A stretch of DNA of 64,000 bases, taken from contig NC_090282.1 in assembly GCF_037392515.1 (NCBI RefSeq), positions 35,081,054 through 35,145,053 on the forward strand. Reading direction: 5' to 3'. This document shows, piece after piece, positions 23,593 through 35,800 of the stretch (positions within the stretch are counted from its first letter, which is position 1; every line of letters starts with the position of its first letter). Both the position numbers and the translations under genes were made by a program. The notes beneath the pieces are model-generated. The model was given only the letters and a program-made list of their open reading frames with translations. It searched no databases and was not told the DNA's origin. This DNA is from Haliotis asinina (Eukaryota; Mollusca; Gastropoda; Lepetellida; Haliotidae).

Positions 23593-24314
23593 CCGTACAT
23601 GGGGAGGTTGATTCAAAAACTTACACTTCATATTCACCCTGACAATGGCTTCTCCAATTCGGTCACCTCTCCAAATTCCCACCACTGCCGCAAAATCCTT
23701 AGAATATAACCTTATTTCTCCTTTAGAACCACCACAGATTGCAAATCTTTATTGTTTAATAACAAAATATCGAGTATTCATATTGTGTATGACATACGAA
23801 TGTCAAACATAATTTGTGAGATTTTAACTTGCTGAAAAAGTTGCTGATAAATTTGATCAAACATTTAAAGAATTTAAAGAATGAAAGTACAAATAAGTGT
23901 TTGAATGCAAATGATTAGAAATTCTAAATATTATCGTGATTTATAAAAAAATATATCGAAATGCTATGCTTCACGGGTCGTCACATGGTCACATATTGGC
24001 CGTAATCCGTCCACAACGCACTGAAAGACGAATAAAAGCTCCAGGAAGTGTACGCCCAGGCTAATCCGGGACTGAGGAGCATGTACAGCATGTGGCAGTA
24101 ACATATGGGATAGTCTGTAAGTGTACGCATGCATCGAATAGATGGGGATATATAACAATGATGGGGACTTGAAGCGGTTTGAGCCTCGTGGGATTTCGGA
24201 AATAAAAGATTCCTAAAACCCACTCATGAAAGCCTAGACTCTCTCACAGTCTATGAATACATAAATTTTGATAGAATATACAATTCCTGTTTAAGTGAAA
24301 GGGAACCCTAGCGA
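23593..24314. other. Intergenic sequence, no gene seen
   Basis: AT-rich unique sequence. Confidence 0.4.
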
Positions 24315-24465
24315 GCTAGTGAGTCAGTATTCACGCCGCGTTTAGCAATATTCCAACAACATCACGGCGGGGGACACCAAAGTCGACTTTACACTTTGTA
24401 TCCACGTAGGGTATGGAACTTTCGGCGTGATGAGCGACTGCCTTAACCATTAAGCTGCCCCTAAT
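24315..24465 (-). repeat. SINE family A copy, degraded
   Basis: In reverse orientation it carries 'ttcacgccgcgtttagcaat', 'attccaacaacatcacggcg', 'ggggacacca' and a tRNA-like end with 'gcgtgatgagcga' and 'ccttaaccattaagctgccc'. The B-box region has diverged. Confidence 0.75.
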
Positions 24466-27400
24466 CCCAGCGATAAGAGAAGAAATCCAGAGTTGCATCT
24501 TTCATTGCTTTAGCATTACAGAAAGTACTATGCAGAAGGGAACATATTGCAGTTCAGTTACTGGGACAGATAATGAGAACTGACAAATGAGGATCGTGTA
24601 TACATCTTACCGCTTGTCATTGTACTTTAGGGTGGAGCTATATATTTTCTTTATTTTACTCTTTTCTTTCTTCTTTTTTTTTTTTTTTTGTTGTTGTCTG
24701 TTTGGTTTTTTTGCCTAAGAAAAGAGTTGTGATATATCGGGAGTACTGATTAAAAAAACATACCTCTAATTCAAGGTTCAGTATTTCGGGCACCAAGATG
24801 CGTTGATTTTGCAAAGCTTTAGTTGTGTTGAGGAAGCGATGGCCCTTGTCGGTCACCGTAGTCTATCAATATTTGTCGTTCTTGACGTTTGTGTCCCTGC
24901 ATCTCTTAAAAGAAATAATGTTTCTAATTGTCGTTTTAAACTGAAATAGTGTGATGGTAGAAACCTCTTTACACATATGTATGAAGGGTTTTCTCCCTGG
25001 GGCTAGCCTCGTTATGGGATAATTGAACAGTTTAATTAAACATGAGACTCCAGGAAAAATACACATGAAATTTACTAGGCGGTGTTCATTAAATGATTTG
25101 AGAAGTACAGTTATATTAGCAAAACTATTCAAATGAAGTAACGGTATATGTTTCTTTCTTTGAAAAAGAACCCACCATAATCGTAATATAATTTATTTAG
25201 GTTGTCTTCACTACAGGCTACGTGTTTGTGCGTGCGTGCATGTGTGATGATTACAGTACTTTTTTTATGAACCCATTAGGAGCGACCGTGCTATCACATC
25301 GGTGATGAAAAGACGGTCGATAAATGAATTTGGATGCCAAGGCTGACATGCTCCCATGACTCAACACAATACAGCAGGGTCTTGAGGGTGTCTCCGTTAC
25401 GTAATAATGCCCGGTGGCTGTCCTCGGTGGGTAACTCTTTTCCAAACTAATGAAGAAAGAAAAAAAATGTGGATCTGCTCTGGAAATTACACTAATAGTA
25501 TTCATAATAATCACAATTATAATCACAATTTTATTAAATTAATTTACATCGGTGTGAAATTTGTCGACAAGTTTTCTCTTTCATTTGCAGTATGTTTGGA
25601 CGGGGAGCCTATATAGAGTTGTTGAGTATCCCTGGTTTAGAATTTGTTCTTGTTAATCCTTGCAGATAATTCTCAAACTGTGTGATTATGAAAGGTCACA
25701 TGCAACGTAAAGCACAACTTTGCAGATTCTCACACCTTTCTGTTTGCACTTTCCGAAACAAATCATCAAAAATGCCACTTCAACCTATAAAGTTGAGAAA
25801 AACACGATGAAAAAAGCGCCCGGAATCGGAGTTCAAACGATTTACTAAATTTCCTCCTTCGCTGTGGGAAAAGCTGGTTTCAACAGCTGTGCTGTGCTCA
25901 AAACACATGCACAGTGAATAGGTTGGAGGAGCTTGAACCAGTATGCAAGCCCAGAGTATGAGCAGTGGTCATCATATGCAATAAAGAAGTTGTTATCCAT
26001 AAAGAATCTTACCCTCTTATCACTTACCAGCTTCTAGTAATGCCAATCAAACAAATCGTGTACACAAACGAAGTAAATTCTACGCGTAAAATAAAGAGAG
26101 ACATGTTGATTGTGATAAGCAGACTCTGTCACAAAGAAAACTCAGTGTCTCGTTTATTGACACCTACATGTCTGTCTGCCGGTCTGTTAATAACAAAATG
26201 CAATGCCCAACTTCAATCATTGACCAAATGCAATTTGAAATTAACACTTATCGGGCTTATAAGCCATAATCGAAGAGCCGACTAAGCGTATCGGCAAATG
26301 AACCAGTGGTCAATGAAAAGGCTTCGTAACACTTGAGTGCACACACACCGGGTCTGACTGGGTTCGGTATCGCGGCTGCTTCGTTTCGAAGGAGGTATAC
26401 CCAAGTACAAGGATAGCGCTTTTGATTTGCTATTTTACGCTAATAATTTTGTTCGTTTGCTTTTTCTTAATCAGCAATGCATTTTATATATCATGAATAA
26501 GTGATACCTTGATACCTGTGTTTCAATTATGTTTGATTTTTGTTGTTGCGTGTGACCTTTAAATACAGACCATCTTGTCAAATATTGAGCTGTCAAAAGT
26601 TAAATTTAGCGAAAATGTGTACCTGTTCGCCTTTAAAAGATTTCTTTAAGTGGGTCTGCCACCTCGGGAAGGTTGAATAGTGGAGGTTTCCACTATCTAT
26701 AGCATATCAGTTAGTTGTGACATATTTGATCATTGCTTGTCAGAGTTGATCAGAACAAGATAGGAAGTGTCCATCTTGGTTACATGTGACATTATAAACC
26801 CTCGAGTAGGAGCCCTCGGGTAACACACGCCTTTTCTCTCGCATTTGTGTCCTATCGTTTTACAATCGGAATGACCTCGGGGTGGTGTTTGATAAACAGT
26901 GGTCAGTAGCGGTGTATCATGCATCAGCTGACCCCAGGCCACGTGTCTACAAGTGACATGTAAATGTCCACTATACACTATTGACCTGCAGGTCTTGTAT
27001 CATTGTACTAACATTAATCAGATCTGGTGTCAGCAATATGTATTTCAGAAAGAAAGGGATTAGCCGATAGGCGTATATGAACATGTATAAACACGTACGT
27101 CTCCCTAAAAATAGCATCATAAATATGACAGTAGAACAATCATGAAGATATGGAACAATCTGTAATTGAATATTTTATGATAATTACAATACATTCAATT
27201 AGACTGGAAGAATCATTGTGCGAAGGTAATATGTTCGTGTCCATATCTTGAACAAATGTACAAAAGAACAATGCCATCTCCTTGATAAACATCCGGATGC
27301 ATTGGGGACAATATGTGAACTTGTGGAACAAACCATAGCCAAATATCTGATTTCAACATCTAAGTAAGAGGCTATATATTGAAAATATATTAAAATGACA

Positions 27401-28166
27401 GTCAAATCAAAGCCTGGTTATTCCAGTGATCGTATTCCACCCGCAGTGGTCGAATCTAACCGCTAGAACTGTAAAACGCTGTCCAGGGCAAGCTATAATG
27501 AAATATCTGTTATACGATAGTACGAAACGATGGACGAACTTCCCAAACAATAATCATGAAAAAACAAGCCTTGTATAATGTTCTATTTAAATTACGGAAG
27601 TCTTTCCTGCCAAAATTTACATTCTAGGCAGTAGTGATTTAAACGACCCTGAATTTGAAAGAGGCGTCGCTAGAATCCATACCGCTCCTGTAGCTATGAA
27701 TACGAAGAATACTTTCATATTTTCTTCATTTGTTCAAGTTTACTGAAACCTTCAAATACATTATAAAGGTTTAACATCAGGAAATTACACCCCACGCCTA
27801 TCAGCTGTGGACATGATAGTGCGTATCTGTTCAACATGCTATATTTACTTGTGCTAGGGCAGAATGTCTGTATAATCTGCAACAGCTTGTTTATCAATTA
27901 CTCATTCAATCAATAACAATATATGTAGCTTTCATATGCAGTTTCGTCGTGTATTGAACCACATCTTTGTTTAATTTTATCCCAGAATTATACAAGTTTT
28001 TGCATGACAATAAGGGGTGATAAACACAAAAGGGGGAAATAGTATGGATGTCAAGGTAAGTATCATGGAGTACAGTGTTTCTCATAATTCATGTAAAAGT
28101 CGGCATCCATAATATGGTCATAATACAGAAGTTTACAGCCATAAAATGTTCCTTCTTTTTATTGTA
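24466..28166. other. Intergenic sequence, no gene seen
   Basis: A T-rich run lies at about 24665-24705. Otherwise the sequence is unique and AT-rich. Short open frames lack domain signatures and none is bounded by convincing splice sites. Confidence 0.45.
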
Positions 28167-28295
28167 TACTGGACAAAATAAGTTAGGGATATTGGTATTT
28201 TTATTATTTATATTTAATCAGTGTGTCAATGAATGGATAGATCATTATTCATAATTTCAAAGTTTACATATATTCCTAACTATTTTTGTCTAGTA
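28167..28295. mobile_element. Small TA-flanked MITE, intact copy
   Basis: About 130 bp with inverted ends 'tactggacaaaataagttag' and 'cctaactatttttgtctagta'. TA duplications lie at 28165-28166 and 28296-28297. This is the uninterrupted sister of the copy at 5733-7392, in reverse orientation. Confidence 0.85.
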
Positions 28296-28297
28296 TA

Positions 28298-29341
28298 TTT
28301 TAGCAAAACAACGCTTTCTCTGTAAGATATATTCATTGCCATGCTAGGTTTAACTGTTTTCCATCCATCAGTGCTGTGATTCTTAGATTTTGATAATCCA
28401 CTTTAGTTTGTCAACAGGTGTATGCCAACAGGTAAAAGTTATTGTTCCTAGTGCATTGTTTACACAGGAGTAAGCTACCGGTTTTGTTGACACCGGCACA
28501 GTGTTAATCTAAAATCTTTAGGGAAAGCTAATTAGACGAGATCTAGTTTCTTTCAATTGTTTTAAGGTGCACCCTACGGCTATTAAACAAAGACATCATA
28601 GAAGCTTGCGAAACTGCATCAATACACATACACAGCGTTATAACGAAGTCCCAGTGTATACACAGACGGTGAACCAGCCACCCGTGACCTAATTTCTGCT
28701 TAGGGTGTGGTTCGTGAGGTTTGAATGCTTGGCAACAAAGATGACACACAGCCATGAACACGGCCTTGGGGTCGCGTTATACCGAGGCATCGGTACATAA
28801 AGACGTAGACTTCCAGGTGACTTCGGACAAGTTGTCAGCATTCAAGCAAGACTGCATATGAAGTTTACGCAGGGGACAGCTCCAAACTCGGTAGGTAGTA
28901 AGATGTTTCTTTGGAGCTCAGAACGAGACACATGAGGACATGGATATATACCTCGTCTGACTGCGGATATACCTTAGTGTTTACCGGCCACGTTGATAGT
29001 GCTGATCAATATTCCTCTGTGGCAGGTTTGTGCAGGTACGATCGGGCCCTGATACACAGTCTGTGCCCACATACGTTTACCTGAACATGAACAGGGGTGT
29101 TATGCTGTTAATGTGAACGCGCATACTCCAGGTGAGTGTTTTTGCTAGGTTATAGGTTCCAGGTGAGTGTTTTCGTCAAGTGACAGTTGTTGTGACGGTG
29201 TTGTTGCATAGTCTTAGAATGTTGGTATGTTAATAAGGCTATGTCATAACTAATGCGGGATACTAGTTCTGTCTGTCTTTTTATCTTTTTATCTGTCTAT
29301 CTTTCTATATGTCTATCTATCCAACCATCCATTCGCCTAAT

Positions 29342-29372
<31 letters not shown>

Positions 29373-30761
29373 AAAAAAAAAGAAAAAAAATCTGAACTTT
29401 ATGTTAAAAATCAGCAATGTTCAATTGAGCCTGCCATTAAAGTTGTCACTCGATATTTTTGTGGTAGAGAAGATCCCAGCAGTTGGCTACTTCTTTCCTC
29501 TTGGTGTTAATTCTGCATTATTTACCAGTTTTAACAACTATGAAACTTTAAGTCTAAATAAATATTCAATATGTATTTAAGGAAACCAGGACGTGAGGAC
29601 ACTGGGTAAATTCCGCTCTAGGGTAGGATTAGCCTTCCTCCAAGGCTGGACTGAAGGCTAAGCTCATGAATGTAGAGTGGTTCTGTCCTTTAAAGGGGCA
29701 AGTTTAGATCTGCGGACAGTCTAAGTACACCAGTCTGTTAGAGAGATATTTATATTTCTGTTAGGAATTATCATTTAACCTATCAATTACTACCGCAGAG
29801 ACATGTGCCAGTCTAGAGTGGGATCACCGTTCGTTATGATATGAATACTGGTCGACTGCTGCCTGCTCGTCCCGGGGTTAACCGAAGATCACCTTTCAGA
29901 GTTATTTGGTACCAACAAATGATTAGAAACACCTCTCCACGAGCCATATATACTACACGCCCCTTTAACCAGCCTTTACTGTAAGGCCCCTATCCTAGAG
30001 CAAGTCTAGATTTTCCACATGCTCTAAACCTATCACCCCATTGATGATCCTTCTCCGTTTACAAGTGATTGTTTGTTTCTGTCTTCGTTATGTATATTTT
30101 CAAAGAATAGTTGTTAGTCTGATAGTTCTTCCTGAAAAGTATCCCATGATGCACGTGGTCTCGTCCGAGGCAAATGAGTTTGTTGAAAATTGCTTCTGTC
30201 CACTCAGCAGTTTATTAAGTACCTGGTTTGATATGAAGGTATACTGACAGCACAGGGAGTCTTCTGTACTCGTTGACCAGGGGTAACATGCCAACCCTTT
30301 GAACAAGTAATGTGCATGGATAAATTGCCAATGTAAACGGAGTATAATTATCATTATCATTTCTGTGACACCCAGGGATACGCATCGTTACCCCAAGTAA
30401 ATATGCAGAGGACAGCGGTTGTTCAGTATTACATACCTATCTTAGTGTTATCGTTAACGCAAGCCTTCTTTAAACCAGATGCTACTCCGGTGTGAATAAG
30501 ATCAGACGGATATCTTATAACAGTTATTGTGATATCGGGACGAGCTGGTAATGACTTGTACACGTGTTAAACTGTGTTCGATTCCCAGCCTCAACCACCT
30601 GTTGTGGGAACCGTGTATAGAAACCTTCCATACAACAAATACATTGTACCGCATTCACCTCGATAGAGAGAGTTTACATAGGGAGTACCTGCGATAAAAC
30701 GTCGTTAACAGGTGGACTCACCCACAAGACCTGCTTCAAACATGGATATAGATGTTAAAAG
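28298..30761. other. Intergenic sequence, no gene seen
   Basis: A (CA)n run followed by an A-run lies at about 29342-29390. Nothing else recognised. Confidence 0.45.
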
Positions 30762-30985
30762 CGACCCGTGAATATCTGTGTTGGAATAGGTCTTCAGTAA
30801 CCCATACTTGTCCTAAGAGGCGACTAACGGGATCGGGTCATCGCATTCCAGTTGCGTAGATTGATGGTCATGCTGTTGATCACTGGATCGTCTGGTCTAA
30901 ACTCGATTATTTACAGATCCCCGCCATACAGTTGCGATGTTGTTTAATGCGGCGTAAAACTAAACTCACTCAGCCACTCACTATC
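30762..30985 (+). repeat. SINE family B copy
   Basis: Starts near 'gacccgtgaatatctgtgtt', passes 'cctaagaggcgactaacggg', 'gttgatcactggatcgtctg' and 'gattatttacagatccccgc', and ends 'gcggcgtaaaactaaactca' plus CTCA repeats. This 3' end is shared with family A. Confidence 0.8.
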
Positions 30986-31884
30986 AAAAGGAAAAGGGTC
31001 CAATAGCTCTAAGCACACTCTAATGGACGTATTTCATTTTTGAATTTTGAATGCATTTGTTCTGTACAATCTTTCATAAAAAACAAGGTGTAGTGAAGAT
31101 ATTTTCATTAGGCGTATTTGCATAGCTTGTTTTGCTTCCACACAAGTCTATGTTTCTTTAGAAAATATGTTTAATGTCGATTAAATGAAAGATTTTCAAC
31201 AATAGTTACATAGGCAATGATACACTTCTTCCGAGCTCCAGGTTACCACAACGAAAACTGTATTGTTGAATGTGGAATGTTTGTAATGCACATTGCACTG
31301 CAAGTACCACGAAGGCTACTCTCACTGACACGACAAGCGTCACGATTTTAGCCTCTCCGGCCATGATCCATGGTCACCTGCTGGTTAATTGATTTATAAC
31401 TCGCCTTTTCCAGTCTAGATATCCTGCTAGATCATTAATACTATCTCATCATTATCACCCCGGAAAACCCAAGTTGCCTGCTAGGCGAAAGGTTAATGGT
31501 CACTACATATTTCACTGGGTATCCATTTTCTGCTAGGTGAACAGAGGCAATTTTGAACACGCCCGCTTGTCTAAGACGAGACGACATGTATCACAGGTGC
31601 TTCGTTGTGAGACAGGACTACGTCCTAGAAAATCTCAGGAGTCAAGATGTCACACATAGTCACTCATCCAAAGACTCTCCTGCTCCCAACTACAACTGAT
31701 TGGGACCACACGCCACGTTAGCGGGACAACACGACGGATGTTCCCCTACTAACTGCCGTACCCGCAAAACCGCCAGGTGCAATCCGTTGCTGTGAAATCC
31801 CCAACCTAATGTATGAGATACAAAGAAACCAATGGCGTGTAATCATTTTCCTCTTTGGTATAAAACTCACGTGTCCAGGAATTA

Positions 31885-32400
31885 AACTCACTACCCCATG
31901 TATTAGTTAGAGCAGGACGTTGGGTTTAGACTCATTAACACAGGTATTTTTAGGAAGACACTCGGTTAAAACTCATTAACACAGGTATTGTGTTTGAGTA
32001 GGATCTTGGGAGTAAGCTCTTTAACACTCATTGTTATTTAGCAGGGCGTTGGGTTTAAACTTACTAGCACAGGTATTTTTTTGGGGCATTACCTTGGGTA
32101 TAAACTCACTAGCACAGGTATTGTTTTTGCGTAGTTTGGTGTAAACTCAACTAAGAAAGGTGGTATGTTCAGCAGACAGGAGGGTGTAAACGATACACAC
32201 GGTTATTTGTTGACCAGGATGAAGATAATAAATAGGGAGTAGAGTAGAAATTCCATTCTGAACCTTTGTTATTGTGTGAACCAAGGTTTAGGTCAACAAT
32301 AAACGGTAGTGTGTTGAGCAGAATGTAGGGTGTAAAATTATACTCGCAAACACCATGATGAAGAGGTAAAGCTGTACAGCTGTTCGGCGTAGAACTACTC
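31885..32400. repeat. Degenerate minisatellite of roughly 60 bp
   Basis: Loosely repeated units contain 'aaactcattaacacaggtat' or 'aaactcactagcacaggtat' followed by a T-run and 'ttgggt'. Unit length and sequence vary a lot, so this is an old array. It lies upstream of the Cas1-type gene and is interrupted further on by a SINE. Confidence 0.6.
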
Positions 32401-32413
32401 TCAAAACCAAGGT

Positions 32414-32574
32414 TAGGTCGGTGGGGGGTAGCTCATTTGTTAAAACGTTCGCTCGTCACCCCGAAGACGCAGGTTCGATTTCCCACATGGGCACAATGCG
32501 TGAAGCTCATTTCCGGTGTCCCGCGCGGTCATATTGCTGGAATGTTGCGAAAAGCGATGTGAAACAAAACTCAC
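32414..32574 (+). repeat. tRNA-derived SINE family A copy with target duplication
   Basis: The 161-bp insert is flanked by a perfect 13-bp direct repeat 'tcaaaaccaaggt' at 32401-32413 and 32575-32587. The head resembles a tRNA, with an A-box-like 'tagctcatttgttaa' and a B-box 'aggttcgatttcc'. The body reads 'gaagctcatttccggtgtcc', and the tail is 'attgctggaatgttgcgaaa' ending in ACTCAC. The target duplication shows insertion by target-primed retrotransposition using an unlinked LINE enzyme. Confidence 0.88.
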
Positions 32575-32859
32575 TCAAAACCAAGGTCATTATGTGAACC
32601 AGGGTGTAGGGTATAAAGTCACCACAAAGACAATGTGTTGAGAATTGTGTAAGGATTCAAATCACAAACACAGTTTTTGTGTTAAGCATGAACTCACACG
32701 TATCAGTGTGTTGGGCAGGGCGTATGACTGAGAGTCATTCCACGTACAGGCTATGCGTTTACGGCTGAAAACACGTAGATTCCGGGATTCGAATCCATGA
32801 AATAATTCTATACAGTTACTATAATCAATGAATCATCCAAATGCTATCTGTTTCAGTCC

Positions 32860-35800
32860 ATGAGGAGTCATTTCGTCGATCGAGTCATCAAAAGCAGCAT
32901 GGCGGGACTCACGCCTGACAAGGGCGTTGTGTTTGACGATCACAGACAGCCTCACCACGAAGTCACTTTGTGTCAGATGACGTTGTTTATTATCTACGTC
33001 GGCGTGACGTTCCTATATGCAGTCAGACTGCCACGCTCCTTCGTCAGAGGTAAACAAGCCCAACCGGAACCGGATGTGGAAAGAACGCATGACACCAAGC
33101 CAGTGACCAATCACGTTGTAGTAGAGGTGAAAGATGGTAATGGCTCAAACGTTGACAAAGAGAACGAAAGTGTCCAAACAAAGAAGACAGCCTCACCTCC
33201 GCCACCTCCAACGTTTGACGCTTTCCTCAAATATGTAATTGTATTTGGTGCCATCATGGGGTATTACTTCATCTGCGATTACATGAAGGTATGTCCGTTG
33301 CTGTCTCCCAAAACGTCATGCTAGTATATGCTCAGTAGTTAGATATTCACTAAATGGTAAAACCGCAGAGAGGCCAGGTTGGAATAGGTTCCCAACAACT
33401 CATGTTTGGCATGGGAACCACTTAAACAAACCGGATGACCATGCTCCGGTCCGAGGTAGATTTCGTGTCAGCTGTTTTAAGGAACGCTGGTTTAAATGCC
33501 AACCACTGGTTTATATGTCCATTAATATAAAAAGCGTCCTCTAGCTCGAATATTCTTGAATCCAGGCTCCCTAACAACAACGACAAACAAAAAAAAAAAA
33601 AACCAAAACAAAACAAAAAAACCCCACACACACCCCAAAAAAACAAACCAAACCAAAACAACGACAAACAAACAAACAAACAAAAAAGACCCCCCCCCAA
33701 AAAAAAAACAACAAAAAACAAAAACAAAACAAAACAAAACAAGGAAAGGATGCCATGCGAAGTAGAATGATCTAATGAATTTTCAGCATGTTTTTCGTCT
33801 CACAACTCACCTTTGGGATCGTTTGGTTGCCGTACGCTTGTTCAGAAAGTAGACGTAAATATAAATCGGATAGGGCCTGTCTAATTGGAGGCATACGTTC
33901 CCGACGATGCACATCGTTGCTAATTCTAACCACTGTTGTAGGATACAAGTATTTATATGGAGTTATACCATGAAAATGACATTGATATTGACAGCTGTGC
34001 CACGTAATATCAATCACACATTGACCGGGAAATGGCGCGACACATTGCATTGTAATAAAGTTAAAATATAACGAACTAATTATACCCACCAGAAATTTTG
34101 GTTCGTTGTTTGACGGCTCACTCAGCTATTTTCCAGCTATATGGCTGTCAGAGGTATTAAAGACCTCCTTAGTAAATTTGCCAGATGAACTGGTAATGTT
34201 ACAACGTCAACTCGGCCACTGAAATGCTGCTCAATCTGTTAAACACAACCCAACTGACCCATTACGTTCCTTTGCCCACCGAGTATTGATTCCTTATGTG
34301 CTGAGACTACAACATAGATTATATGACGTGAGGTAAATATTATTTCTCCACGAATATTTGTCCTGACAAATCAATGACGCTTTATTCAACGTGATTCTCT
34401 TCCCACACGTTACCATTCGTCAAGAGGTGACTATTCGCTTTGCAGATTTGTCTCCAATGATAATGGAATGGTCATTCCGTGCCTTTAGATAACTGTGAAT
34501 ACCTGCATCACTTCAGCTTTAGGCACATCAAGCTAACGCGATGAAACAACACTGCATCACTGCTCAAAGCGGCGTTGAACCAACCCTACTCACTAACTAC
34601 TACCGGTATTTTGTATTTGATATGTTGACACTAAAGGGACCTACTAAATCACGTGTTTTCTGCAGGTGTTCCCGACCATGCCCCGCGTGTACAATCGGGA
34701 CACCTTCCTGTTCCTGGTGTTCCTTCTCTTCCTCATAGCGTGTGTGTTCACCATCAAGCCAACTAAAGATATCATTCTGAACAGGTGAGGCTTCTCTACT
34801 GTACCCCCAGTTACAAAAGATCAGTTCCCCACAAAAAAAAGAAAAAACTACTCCCGCAAAAATCTGCTTTAATTTGAAAAATCCATGCAGATTTATTACA
34901 ACATATAAGCGACAGATTTGCGCTACATACGGGAGCTGTCCTCCACAATTTCAAAGCAATGCAAGTTTGAAGTTTGAAATGATTAGGATCTTTAAACAGA
35001 GATCGTTCTCGTCACGATGTGGCTGAAATATTGCACTCTGAGGCTAAAATTAATGTCATCTCACTCACTGAATACGATTAGTTCTTTATTCCTTTGCTTG
35101 TGTATGGTGTTAAAGTCTTAAAGAACAATCACTGGATTGTCTGGTGCATCTCGAATATTTCCAGGGTGCGTCATACAGCCGAAAGAGAGCTGAATGTACC
35201 TGTAGAACACTAACACATAACTGACAATGCATGAATAACATAATATGCCAAATTTAAACATGTCAGTTTTGGGGCTCCCAGTTGGGGATTCCAGCGTAGG
35301 TCAGCAAGCGTACAGATGACGCCAGCAAAAGACGAAACAATACATATTGTAACTGGTTATGTTGTCTGTGTGCAGGGAGCAGACCGAGGAGTGGAAGGGC
35401 TGGATGCAGGTCATGTTTGTATGGTACCACTACTTCGCGGCCAAAGAGTGGTATAACTGGATTCGAGTCTACATCGCCTGTTATGTCTGGATGACAGGAT
35501 TCGGTACGTCGCAGGAAGTGGTACCACAGTGTGTGACAGGAATAGTCAGGCAGTGGGGAAGGGTCCATTGTAAATGTCAGGATCCGGGTTTCATTCTTTT
35601 TAGGTGATATGAAGGGTTTCATTCTTAATTACAGGATACGCTAGGTGACGTGAAGGGTTTCACTCTTAATTACAGGATACGCTAGGTGATATGGAGGGTT
35701 TTTTTCTTATTATTACAGGATACGCTAGGTGATATGGAGGGTTTCACTCATAATTACAGGATACGCTAGTTGATATGGAGAGTTTCTTTCTTGATTACAG

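Noticed and set aside
29000-32855. Upstream exons for an SGNH domain of a CASD1-type protein
   Set aside because: I scanned the region for a GDS-type motif in an open exon with splice sites and found none. The RWA-like N-terminus is already complete in the first coding exon.
33422-33765. Phe/Val-rich or Lys/Thr/Asn-rich frames
   Set aside because: Both strands of an A-rich low-complexity tract inside an intron.
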